A DNA stretch of 64,000 nucleotides, from the NCBI GenBank assembly GCA_013359235.1, contig JABWCE010000001.1, forward strand, positions 124,001-188,000, given 5' to 3'. Source of the stretch: Bacteroidota bacterium (GTDB lineage: Bacteria; Bacteroidota; Bacteroidia; NS11-12g; UBA9320). Of this stretch, positions 9,801-17,143 are shown in pieces. The translations under genes and the position numbers were made by a program. Numbering within the stretch: the stretch's first letter is position 1; each line of letters starts with the position of its first letter. The notes below the pieces were generated by a model. It worked only from the letters and a program-made list of their open reading frames with translations. It had not been told where the DNA came from and did no database searches.

Positions 9801-11655
9801 TCAGCAAATTCATATTGTTGGAGAGTATGCAAAGAAGATGATAGACGATTACAAGGATGCTCTTCAATTTGTAGAAGATTACTTTCAGTTGAATTATACT
9901 TCATTTCTAAGAAAATACTTTCCGGGAAGCAAGATTGATAATTTAAAACTCAAAATGACACCTGGAAAATTCAGACAACTTTTCGGAGAGCTTTCACCAT
10001 CACAATTAAAAATCATTAATGACAACGAATCCAAATATATTGTTGTAGCCGCTGGACCTGGAAGTGGTAAAACAAAAGTGTTGGTTCATAAACTTGCTTC
10101 TTTGCTTTTAATGGAAGATGTTAAACATGAGCAATTACTTATGCTTACCTTTTCAAGAGCAGCAGCAACAGAATTTAAGAAACGATTACTTAAACTCATT
10201 GGTAATGCTGCCAATTACATTGAGATAAAAACTTTTCACTCCTATTGTTTTGACCTGTTAGGCAAGGTTGGAAGTTTAGAAAAATCAGATGTGATATTGA
10301 AAAAGACGATTGAGAAAATCAAAAACAAGGAAGTTGAAGCAAGCAGAATCACAAAAACTGTTTTGGTGATTGATGAGGCACAGGACATGGATGAAGATGA
10401 GTTTAATCTGATAAATACGTTGAGGGAACAAAATGAGGAAATGAGAGTGATTGCAGTCGGTGATGATGACCAAAATATTTACGAGTTCAGAGGAGCAAGC
10501 TCAAAATATCTTGAAATGTTTATTGAAGTAAACAAAGCAACCAAACATGAGTTGGTTGAAAATTACAGAAGCAAGAGCAACCTTGTTGATTTCACAAACC
10601 AGTTTGTGAAGCGAATTCAACACCGGCTGAAAGGCACCCCAATTATTCCAAAACAAACAGAAAATGGAAGAATAAAATTGGTTCGGTACCAAAGCAATAA
10701 TCTAATTACACCGCTTGTACAAGATATACGCTCGACCGGACTTACAGGAACTACTTGTGTACTGACAAAGACAAATGAGGAAGCATTACTAATTACCGGG
10801 CAACTTTTGAAAAAAGGTGTGCAAGCGAAGCTCATCCAGACCAATGACAGTTTCAGCTTAATTAACCTTTTGGAAGTTAGATTCTTTTTAAGCCAGTTGA
10901 GCTTAGCTGATGATGTTTTCATAATCAACGATGAAGTTTGGGCTAATGCAAAGCGGGTATTGTTAAGCAAGTTTCGGAACAGTACAAAATTAGAAGTTTG
11001 CCAAAACATCATTAACGATTTTGAAGCCACCAATCCAAAGAAGAAATACAAATCTGATTTTGAAGCTTTCATTCGTGAATCCAAGTTGGAAGATTTCATT
11101 AATGAGAATGGAGAAACAATTTTAGTTTCAACTATTCACAAAGCCAAGGGCAAAGAGTTTGACAATGTTTTCCTGATGCTTGAAAACTTCAACATTGCAA
11201 CAGACGAAGCCATACGGCTGTTGTATGTGGCAATGACAAGGGCGAAACAAAATTTGACCATTCATTTAAACTCAAACTTTCTTGACAATATAAAAAGAGA
11301 AAATTTAGAGCGAGTTGTTGATAGTGAAATCTATATGCGATCGGATGAGTTAATAATGAACTTAACACATGAAGATGTCAATCTTGGATATTTTGAATAT
11401 GTTCAGCATCGTTTAAAAGATAGCATTAGTGGAGACGAACTTGTTGTGCAGAATGACGGATGTGCAAATTCAAATGGTGATTTGGTATTAAAGTTTTCAA
11501 AGAAGTTACTCGAAACTATTCAAAAACATAAGGAGATTGGATTTGAATTGAAAAGTGCAAAAATAAATTTCGTTGTTTACTGGTTTAAAGAGGAATCTGA
11601 ACAAGAGATTAATATTATTTTACCTGAATTATACTTTGAAAGGAGGCATGGATAA
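6835..11655 (+). CDS. DEDD exonuclease - RecQ helicase - UvrD-like helicase fusion
   Basis: A 1606-residue single polypeptide in three parts. (1) Residues 1-125 look like a DEDD 3'-5' exonuclease: D8 and E10 in FIDTE, D58 in GHNIFNHD, then PYHALLKDD and NPLNDS. (2) Residues about 250-600 are an SF2 RecQ core: FFGFDSYRSYGGEPLQEKA, Walker A PTGGGKS with K294, DEAH at 392-395, QEAGRAGRD at 580-588. The classical RecQ zinc-binding cysteines are absent after it. (3) Residues about 1050-1500 are an SF1 UvrD/Rep core: AGPGSGKT with K1079, DEAQ at 1180-1183, GDDDQNIYEFRGA, STIHKAKGKEFD at about 1432, LLYVAMTRAK. A Cys cluster C236-x3-C240-x2-C243 precedes the RecQ part. The gene sits alone between direct repeats and looks somewhat richer in GC than its neighbours. 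A role in DNA repair or in defence against phage/plasmid DNA is inference. Confidence 0.9.
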   Translation: MNSIAFIDTEIEPKSRKILDIGSVKGDGSSFHKTSVAEFIQFLNGTEFICGHNIFNHDIKFIGKALTDAGVNSENIIDTLFLSPLLFPTKPYHALLKDDKLQSEDRNNPLNDSIKAKDLFNDEVAAFKQTDETLKQIFYLLLKDKKEFRSFFRFIAFTSSGTDLEKLIRQKFENEICEHVDLTKIISEQPIELAYCLSLVSSFIEHNKIHSITPPWVLKNYPEVERIMFRLRNKPCVSGCEYCNQALDVNKGLKRFFGFDSYRSYGGEPLQEKAVKATINNKSILAVFPTGGGKSITFQVPSLMSGETSKGLTIVISPLQSLMKDQVDNLEKIGITDAVTINGLLDPIERAKSFERVEDGSASILYISPESLRSRTIERLILGRKIVRFVIDEAHCFSSWGQDFRVDYLYIGDFIKQIQEKKNLEDGIPVSCFTATAKQKVIEDIRDYFKEKLSLDLELFTSKASRTNLQYKVFEKGDEEEKYQAARDLIEEKNCPTIIYVSRTRKAYSLAERLTEDGFNAKPYHGKMDVKEKTANQNAFISGEVPIMVATSAFGMGVDKKDVGMVIHYEISDSLENYIQEAGRAGRDENIVADCFVLFNEEDLSKHFILLNQTKLSIKEIQQIWKAIKEITRFRSTVSNSALEIARKAGWDDNVVEIETRVITAIAALEDAGYLKRGQNMPRIFANSILSKNAQEAIDKINASERFEERQKEKGIRIIKKLFSSKSRKQTNDETGESRIDYISDHLGIVKEEVINIVNLLREEKILADAKDLTAFIKKGENKNRSLNIVEAFSKIEHFLLPFFEEQEKTFHIKELNEEAESKGCEDVTTNKLKTIINFWAIKNWIKRQNLEYSKNHVVILSLHPREMLKEKLEKRHELAKFTVEYLYDKSNLNISEDDKDKEEVLVEFSVHELKEEFEKRPKLFEMHVSFEDIEDTLFYLLRIDAIKIEGGFLVVYNKLTIERVEQDNYKKYTKEDYRMLNQFYENKVQQIHIVGEYAKKMIDDYKDALQFVEDYFQLNYTSFLRKYFPGSKIDNLKLKMTPGKFRQLFGELSPSQLKIINDNESKYIVVAAGPGSGKTKVLVHKLASLLLMEDVKHEQLLMLTFSRAAATEFKKRLLKLIGNAANYIEIKTFHSYCFDLLGKVGSLEKSDVILKKTIEKIKNKEVEASRITKTVLVIDEAQDMDEDEFNLINTLREQNEEMRVIAVGDDDQNIYEFRGASSKYLEMFIEVNKATKHELVENYRSKSNLVDFTNQFVKRIQHRLKGTPIIPKQTENGRIKLVRYQSNNLITPLVQDIRSTGLTGTTCVLTKTNEEALLITGQLLKKGVQAKLIQTNDSFSLINLLEVRFFLSQLSLADDVFIINDEVWANAKRVLLSKFRNSTKLEVCQNIINDFEATNPKKKYKSDFEAFIRESKLEDFINENGETILVSTIHKAKGKEFDNVFLMLENFNIATDEAIRLLYVAMTRAKQNLTIHLNSNFLDNIKRENLERVVDSEIYMRSDELIMNLTHEDVNLGYFEYVQHRLKDSISGDELVVQNDGCANSNGDLVLKFSKKLLETIQKHKEIGFELKSAKINFVVYWFKEESEQEINIILPELYFERRHG

Positions 11656-11662
11656 TTCTAAT

Positions 11663-11783
11663 ACATGTTTGTCCCAAAAACAAATAAATTTACAATAAAA
11701 AAGATTTTAAATAGTTTTGTAAACTGTAAAAAATACTTATTGTAAATAAAAATCAACAATGTATTGGAAAATAATATCAGGAT
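11663..11783 (+). repeat. direct repeat copy B downstream of the helicase fusion
   Basis: Same-orientation partner of 6624-6721, starting 8 bp after the helicase stop codon. It contains about 22 extra bases after AAATAGTTTTGTAAA, around an ACTTATTGTAAA segment that partly duplicates the flanking GTAAA. It ends just inside the intergenic space before engB. The pair suggests insertion or recombination rather than a shared promoter, because only one copy precedes a plus-strand gene. Confidence 0.85.
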
Positions 11784-11807
11784 TAACGCTAAAAACCTAT
11801 CAATCTG

Positions 11808-12401
11808 TTATTTGTTAAAACAATCTGATATAAATTTTAAAATTTCTATTTTGCCTTGCCCATTTAAAGCAGATGTGCAAATTAAAGGTGGTATATTTTC
11901 CCAATATTTTCTCAGTTCATCTTTCATTTTTTGAACATTTTGATTAACAAATTTGCCTTTATCCTTATCGGTTTTTGTAAAAATTAAACAAATAGGCACA
12001 CGGTTTTCTCCGCATTTATTGATAAATTCAATATCAGATTTTTGAGGTTCAAGCCTGCTGTCAACCAGAATAAAAAGGCAATACAGATTTTTACGGCAAA
12101 TTATGTAATTATTTATAAGTTCTTCAAATTTGCTTCTTTCTGTTTTTGAAACTCTTGCATACCCATACCCTGGTAAATCGGCAAAATATATCGAGTCGTT
12201 TATAAAAAATTGATTTATAAGTTTGGTTTTACCTGGCATTGACGATGTTTTTGCCAAATCTTTTTTATTGCAAATCATATTTATTAACGAAGATTTACCC
12301 ACATTGCTTCGCCCAATAAAAGCAAATTCGGCAAATTGGTCATCTTTCATCTTTTTGCAATCATCAAATGATTTGAGAAAAACAGCTTTTTTAATTTCCA
12401 T
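11808..12401 (-). CDS. engB: ribosome biogenesis GTP-binding protein YsxC/EngB
   Basis: A 197-residue TRAFAC-class GTPase used in large-subunit ribosome assembly. G1 is GRSNVGKSS (residues 30-38), G3 is DLPGYG (75-80), G4 is TKTD (142-145), and a late SALNG forms G5. Length and motif spacing fit the EngB/YihA family. It is transcribed away from ubiE across about 90 bp. The minus strand holds a near-consensus AATCTTTG before the start. Confidence 0.95.
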   Translation of the reverse strand: MEIKKAVFLKSFDDCKKMKDDQFAEFAFIGRSNVGKSSLINMICNKKDLAKTSSMPGKTKLINQFFINDSIYFADLPGYGYARVSKTERSKFEELINNYIICRKNLYCLFILVDSRLEPQKSDIEFINKCGENRVPICLIFTKTDKDKGKFVNQNVQKMKDELRKYWENIPPLICTSALNGQGKIEILKFISDCFNK

Positions 12402-12475
12402 ACTTTATGCAAAGATTGTATTTTTTAATTTAATGATTTTAGAAATACTTATAAATAAACGCTATCAAATATTAG

Positions 12476-12483
12476 TATATTTG
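12476..12483 (+). promoter_or_regulatory. putative -7 promoter element of ubiE-porT-tgt
   Basis: TATATTTG matches TAnnTTTG and ends 8 nt before the ubiE ATG at 12492, implying a leader of only a few nucleotides. No TTG at 17-23 nt spacing is visible. Confidence 0.45.
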
Positions 12484-12491
12484 CAGCCTGA

Positions 12492-13211
12492 ATGCAAGTA
12501 AAACCTGAAATATTTTCAACCGAAACCCAAAAAGTTCAAATAAAGAAAATGTTTGACTCTATAAGTCATAAATACGATTTTCTCAATCATACTTTATCTC
12601 TTGGAATTGATAAAATTTGGAGAAAAAAAGCTATAAATTCACTTAGAAATATTAAACCTAAAAGAATAATTGATATAGCTACCGGTACAGGCGATATGGC
12701 AATTGAAGCTATAAAACTCAACCCTGAAAAAATTATAGGAATTGATATATCTTCAGGGATGCTTGAAATAGGTAGAAAAAAAATAAAAGCAAAAAATATT
12801 AATAACATTGAACTATTGTACGGCGATTCAGAAAAAATTGATTTTGCCGATAATACTTTTGATGCTGCTACTGTGGCATTTGGAGTACGCAATTTTGAAA
12901 ATCTAGAAAAAGGGCTTTCAGAAATTTATCGTGTTTTGAAAAACGGAGGAATGCTTGCCATACTTGAGTTTTCAAAACCTACCATTTTCCCTGTAAAGCA
13001 ACTCTACAACTTTTATTTCAATGTAATTTTACCCAAAATTGGAAATATTTTTTCAAAGAATAAATTTGCATATAAATATCTTCCTGATTCGGTAATGAAA
13101 TTTCCTGATGGAAGTAATTTTTTAAATATAATGAAAAATTGCGGATATGAAAATTGCACTCAAAAACGTTTAATGTTTGGCATTTGCACTTTATACAACG
13201 GCAGTAAATAA
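12492..13211 (+). CDS. ubiE: demethylmenaquinone methyltransferase UbiE/MenG
   Basis: A 239-residue class I SAM-dependent methyltransferase. The SAM-binding motif I is DIATGTGDMA (residues 61-70), and the family signatures VAFGVRNFENLEKGL and LEFSKP follow. It catalyses the last C-methylation of menaquinone, the usual quinone of Bacteroidota. The stop codon shares one base with the porT start (13211), and the two genes are commonly neighbours in this phylum. Transcription probably begins just upstream at the element at 12476. Confidence 0.93.
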   Translation: MQVKPEIFSTETQKVQIKKMFDSISHKYDFLNHTLSLGIDKIWRKKAINSLRNIKPKRIIDIATGTGDMAIEAIKLNPEKIIGIDISSGMLEIGRKKIKAKNINNIELLYGDSEKIDFADNTFDAATVAFGVRNFENLEKGLSEIYRVLKNGGMLAILEFSKPTIFPVKQLYNFYFNVILPKIGNIFSKNKFAYKYLPDSVMKFPDGSNFLNIMKNCGYENCTQKRLMFGICTLYNGSK

Positions 13212-13906
13212 TGACTAAAAAGACTTTAACAATATTAATTCTGTTTTTTACAACACGCTTTTGTTTGGCTCAGCAAAATGACCCACTTTATGATTTGAGC
13301 CAAAAAGTTCATTTTGGGTTTTCAATAATTGGAACTTATGGTAAGATGAAGTTTTCGCAAAGTCCAGAATTTTTTAAACTTGATAACGATACCTTAAATT
13401 ATGTTTCAACAAAAAATTTTCCTGGGCTTGGAGTAGGTGGTATATTCAATTACCATATTACCGAGTTTTGGGATTTGAGATCAATGGTTATTGTGCAAGT
13501 GATGTCGCAACGCAATCTCACATACCATTTCAGAGGAGGAATTGAAAAAACCGCATTGTTGCAATCAACATATTTTGAACTTCCGGTTTTATTGAAGTAC
13601 AAATCAGTAAGGCGAAAAAATTTTAGATTTTATGCAATAGCCGGACTTGGTTACAGATACAATTTTACAAACGATGTAGATACCGAGAGAAGCACTACAA
13701 AACCCATAGTAGCACTAAAACCCAATACATTTAATTACGATATTGGCGTAGGAATAGATTTGTATTATCCTTATTTTAAATTTTCGCCCGAGTTAAAATT
13801 GAGCAATGATATTTTTAATGCGATAGTTAAAGACGGATATATTTTTACAAATTCACTAAACGGACTATACCCAAAATTAATCCAATTTTCACTTCATTTC
13901 GAATAA
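13211..13906 (+). CDS. porT: type IX secretion/gliding protein PorT
   Basis: A 231-residue outer-membrane protein with signal peptide MTKKTLTILILFFTTRFCLA followed by Q. It then has VHFGFSIIGTYGKMKF, FPGLGVGGIF, STYFELPVLLKYKS and NYDIGVGIDLYYPYFKFSPE, in that order. These are the conserved strands of the PorT/SprT eight-stranded barrel needed for T9SS function. Position directly after ubiE also matches porT loci of other Bacteroidota. Together with the plug protein at the left edge it indicates a working T9SS. Its stop codon abuts the TTG start of tgt. Confidence 0.85.
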   Translation: MTKKTLTILILFFTTRFCLAQQNDPLYDLSQKVHFGFSIIGTYGKMKFSQSPEFFKLDNDTLNYVSTKNFPGLGVGGIFNYHITEFWDLRSMVIVQVMSQRNLTYHFRGGIEKTALLQSTYFELPVLLKYKSVRRKNFRFYAIAGLGYRYNFTNDVDTERSTTKPIVALKPNTFNYDIGVGIDLYYPYFKFSPELKLSNDIFNAIVKDGYIFTNSLNGLYPKLIQFSLHFE

Positions 13907-15025
13907 TTGAAGTTTAATCTTTTAAAAACAGACACTAAAAGCAATGCACGTTGCGGAATAATAGAAACCGGGCACGGTAATGTTAATACACCTGTTTTTA
14001 TGCCCGTAGGTACTCAAGGTACAGTAAAAGCAGTAAACCAAAAAGTTTTAAAAGATGAAATAAATGCCCAGATAATTTTAGGAAACACTTATCATTTGTA
14101 TTTACGCCCAGGGCAAACAATAATTAATCAGGCAGGCGGAATTCACAATTTTATCAACTGGCAAAGACCAATACTTACAGATAGCGGGGGTTTTCAGGTT
14201 TATTCGCTTTCGTCAAACAGAAAACTCAAAGAAAACGGAGTTGAATTCAGAAGTCATATTGACGGCAGAAAATTAATTTTTACACCTGAAAATGTAATTG
14301 ATACTCAAAGAATGATAGGTGCTGATATAATTATGGCTTTTGACGAGTGTACACCTTATCCATGCGATAAAAGTTATGCCGAAAACAGTATGCACCTTAC
14401 ACACCGCTGGCTCAACAGGTGTATTGCCAGATTTAATGAAACTGATAATTTATATGGGTACGAGCAATTTCTTTTTCCGATAGTGCAAGGTAGTGTTTAC
14501 CATGATTTAAGAATACAATCAGCAGAATACATTTCAAATTCAAATTGCAATGGTAATGCTATTGGCGGGCTTTCTGTTGGCGAACCTGCTGAAACCATGT
14601 ATGAAATCACTGAAATTGTGTGTAAAATATTACCCCAAAATAAACCACGATATTTAATGGGAGTTGGAACTCCCGAAAACATTTTGGAATGTATTTCACT
14701 TGGAATTGATATGTTTGATTGTGTAATGCCTACACGAAATGCCAGAAACGGTATGTTGTTTACTGCAAATGGTACAATAAACATTAAAAACAAAAAATGG
14801 GAGAATGATTTTTCACCTATTGACGAAGAACTTTCGCCCGATTATTCTAAAGCATACCTCAGGCATCTTTTTGTAGCTGGTGAGTACCTCGCAAGCCAAA
14901 TTTCAAGTATTCACAACCTGAAATTTTACATTTGGCTTGTAAATACAGCCCGTGAGAAAATTATTGATGGAAGTTTTGCAGAATGGAAAAATAAAATTGT
15001 AATGGTTTTGAAACAAAGGCTTTAA
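13907..15025 (+). CDS. tgt: queuine/preQ1 tRNA-ribosyltransferase
   Basis: A 372-residue TIM-barrel enzyme that exchanges G34 for the queuosine precursor in GUN tRNAs. The start is TTG, immediately after the porT stop. The substrate pocket motif DSGGFQVYSL begins at D92, and GIDMFDCVMPTRNARNG carries the nucleophile (probably D271). The usual C-terminal zinc cluster (CxCxxC) is missing: the equivalent stretch reads DEELSPDYSKAYLRHL, although the later IHNL histidine remains. The family in Bacteroidota often lacks these cysteines. The gene ends 4 bp inside the convergent cobalamin adenosyltransferase gene. Confidence 0.95.
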   Translation: MKFNLLKTDTKSNARCGIIETGHGNVNTPVFMPVGTQGTVKAVNQKVLKDEINAQIILGNTYHLYLRPGQTIINQAGGIHNFINWQRPILTDSGGFQVYSLSSNRKLKENGVEFRSHIDGRKLIFTPENVIDTQRMIGADIIMAFDECTPYPCDKSYAENSMHLTHRWLNRCIARFNETDNLYGYEQFLFPIVQGSVYHDLRIQSAEYISNSNCNGNAIGGLSVGEPAETMYEITEIVCKILPQNKPRYLMGVGTPENILECISLGIDMFDCVMPTRNARNGMLFTANGTINIKNKKWENDFSPIDEELSPDYSKAYLRHLFVAGEYLASQISSIHNLKFYIWLVNTAREKIIDGSFAEWKNKIVMVLKQRL

Positions 15026-15567
15026 ACCCATTTAATATCTACATCTCCCTGTTTGAAAGTTATGTATCTTGAAAGCACAAAAAGATAATCTGAAAGACGG
15101 TTAAGGTAAATCACAATTATATTATCAACCACAGAATTAATTGAAAGTTTTACAACGCATCTTTCGGCTCTGCGGCACACACTGCGAGCTACATTGCAAT
15201 ATCCATTTTCTACGGAACTACCAGGCAAAATAAAATTTCGCAATTCTGGCAATTCAGCTTCCATTCTATCAATTTCGTTTTCCATTTCTACCACATCGCT
15301 GATATTTATTTCGGGCAATTTCATTTTTGATTTTTCGGGATGCGACGCAAGGTGTGAGCCTATTGTGAAGAGATTTCTTTGTATATTTTCAAGGATATTG
15401 TCATTATTAATTTCTTTAATGTTTTTAATTACTCCAACCCACGAATTAAGTTCATCAACTGTGCCATAAGCCTCAATTCTCAAATCTGATTTTTTTATTT
15501 TTACCCCTCCAATAAGTGAAGTCTCGCCTTTGTCGCCTTTTTTGGTATAAATTTTCATTTTGAGCAT
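15022..15567 (-). CDS. cob(I)alamin adenosyltransferase, PduO/MMAB type
   Basis: A 181-residue trimeric-type ATP:cob(I)alamin adenosyltransferase that makes coenzyme B12. The N-terminal ATP-binding loop is YTKKGDKGETSLIGG, followed by KKSDLRIEAYGTVDELNSWVG. The signature RSVCRRAERCVV and the C-terminal NRLSDYLFVLSRY are present. The start could be M1 or M4 (MKIYTKKG), three codons downstream. It converges on tgt with a 4-bp overlap, so no separate terminator fits between them. Its presence implies cobalamin use, for example by methylmalonyl-CoA mutase elsewhere. Confidence 0.92.
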   Translation of the reverse strand: MLKMKIYTKKGDKGETSLIGGVKIKKSDLRIEAYGTVDELNSWVGVIKNIKEINNDNILENIQRNLFTIGSHLASHPEKSKMKLPEINISDVVEMENEIDRMEAELPELRNFILPGSSVENGYCNVARSVCRRAERCVVKLSINSVVDNIIVIYLNRLSDYLFVLSRYITFKQGDVDIKWV

Positions 15568-15699
15568 TTATAAATTATCAATGATATGCAAATAACAAAT
15601 AGCCAAATTGATATTCTGTTTGTAATATTCATAAATCTAATATTTTTAGAATTGCTTAAATTACCATTTTTTAAGAAAAACAGATAAGCTAATATTTTT

Positions 15700-16998
15700 T
15701 TAATAATTTCCATGTTGTACCTCAAGTTTTATTAAGTCCTGTCCAATATCACGGCGAAAATTTATTCCTTCAAAATTTATTTTTTCAATGCTTTTATAGC
15801 TTTTATCCAAAGCTTCGCTGAGGCTTGAACCAAAAGATGAAACAGCCAAAACTCTTCCTCCGTTTGTTAAAATATAATTACCTTCATTTATAGTTCCTGC
15901 ATGAAAAACAATGCTTTCAAACGTATTTGAAATTTCAATTTTTTTCCCTTTTTCATAATTTCCGGGATAACCTTTAGAAACTAACATTACAGTACTACAA
16001 AAATCTTTAACAAATTCAGGAGAAATTTCGTTCAATTTCTTGTGTTTTGAAAAGCTAATAATTTCTGATAATGAATTTTTTAATCTGGGCAAAACTACTT
16101 CGGTTTCGGGGTCGCCCATACGGCAATTATATTCAATCACAAATGGATTTTCTCCGACTTTTATCAATCCAAAAAAAACAAATCCAACATAATCAATATT
16201 TTCATTTTTCAATCCATTAAATGTTGGATTTATTATATTTTTTATAACTTTTTGTTTAAAATTTTCATCGGCAAATAATACCGGTGAAACTGCTCCCATA
16301 CCTCCTGTATTGGGACCGGTATCATTTTCTCCAATTTTTTTGTAATCTTTTGCTTCCGGCAATAGAATATAATCACTCCCATCGCTGATTGCAAAAAACG
16401 AAACTTCAATGCCATTGAGAAATTCTTCTATGACAATTTTATTACTTGCTTTTCCAAACATATTCTGTAAAAGCATTTCGTTTACAGTGTCACGAGCATC
16501 TTCAAGGCTTTGACAAATAATTACACCTTTTCCTGCTGCAAGTCCATCAGCTTTTATTACATAAGGAGGATTAAGAGTTTCGAGAAAATTAAAAGCACTT
16601 TGCTCTTCGCCCTTAACAAACGATTTGTATTTTGCTGTAGGAATATTATACTTGGTCATAAAGTTTTTCGAAAAATCTTTACTTCCTTCAAGCATAGCTC
16701 CTCTCTCATCAGGTCCAAAAACATATATATTTTTAAGCATTTGGTGGTTTTCAAAAAAATTTCTTATCCCTCCTACAAGTGTATCTTCGCCACCCGGCAA
16801 CAAAGTATCTATGTTATTTTCTATGCAAAATTTTCCTATTTCTTCAAAATTGCTCAAATTCAAGTTCACATTTGTTCCATATTGAAGAGTTCCGGCATTG
16901 CCGGGTGCAATAAAAATGTTTTCTTTTGGCAATTCTTTATTTAATTTCCAAGCAAAGGCAGACTCTCTTCCACCCGAACCAAGTATGAGTATTTTCAT
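15700..16998 (-). CDS. purD: phosphoribosylamine-glycine ligase
   Basis: A 432-residue ATP-grasp enzyme of de novo purine synthesis that makes GAR from phosphoribosylamine, glycine and ATP. The N-terminus MKILILGSGGRESAFAWKL is the standard PurD start. The ATP-grasp core has PYVIKADGLAAGKGVIIC, NTGGMGAVSPV and EYNCRMGDPETEVVLPR. Length is normal for the family. It is divergent from secA, and each gene has its own recognisable promoter in the 145-bp gap. Confidence 0.97.
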   Translation of the reverse strand: MKILILGSGGRESAFAWKLNKELPKENIFIAPGNAGTLQYGTNVNLNLSNFEEIGKFCIENNIDTLLPGGEDTLVGGIRNFFENHQMLKNIYVFGPDERGAMLEGSKDFSKNFMTKYNIPTAKYKSFVKGEEQSAFNFLETLNPPYVIKADGLAAGKGVIICQSLEDARDTVNEMLLQNMFGKASNKIVIEEFLNGIEVSFFAISDGSDYILLPEAKDYKKIGENDTGPNTGGMGAVSPVLFADENFKQKVIKNIINPTFNGLKNENIDYVGFVFFGLIKVGENPFVIEYNCRMGDPETEVVLPRLKNSLSEIISFSKHKKLNEISPEFVKDFCSTVMLVSKGYPGNYEKGKKIEISNTFESIVFHAGTINEGNYILTNGGRVLAVSSFGSSLSEALDKSYKSIEKINFEGINFRRDIGQDLIKLEVQHGNY

Positions 16999-17009
16999 AA
17001 ACTAAGATG

Positions 17010-17042
17010 CAAAGTTACCTTGTTGTAAACAAATAATATCAA
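17010..17042 (-). promoter_or_regulatory. putative promoter of purD
   Basis: On the minus strand, TTG (17042-17040) is followed after 22 nt by TAACTTTG (17017-17010), fitting TTG-N17-23-TAnnTTTG. It lies 11 nt upstream of the purD start. Confidence 0.55.
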
Positions 17043-17082
17043 AAAAAAATATACTTTAAATTTTGACTGTTACAAAAAGTAA

Positions 17083-17116
17083 TTGCCAATTAAACGATAT
17101 TTGCCCATTAATTTTG
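17083..17116 (+). promoter_or_regulatory. putative promoter of secA
   Basis: TTG at 17083-17085, 23 nt spacer, TAATTTTG at 17109-17116, matching the Bacteroidota consensus at the upper spacing limit. The secA ATG is 27 nt downstream of the -7 element. Confidence 0.5.
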
Positions 17117-17143
17117 GAATAAAATTTGAGTTAAGCATAAAAC

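Noticed and set aside
9479-9904. 141-codon open frame on the minus strand inside the helicase fusion
   Set aside because: Antisense to an intact, motif-rich gene; no family features, and AT-rich helical coding often leaves such shadows.
10617-11099. 160-codon minus-strand frame inside the UvrD-like part
   Set aside because: Opposes conserved helicase sequence and shows no recognisable protein pattern.
6624-11783. Insertion sequence or composite transposon around the helicase
   Set aside because: No transposase, no terminal inverted repeats, no short target duplication; only long imperfect direct repeats.
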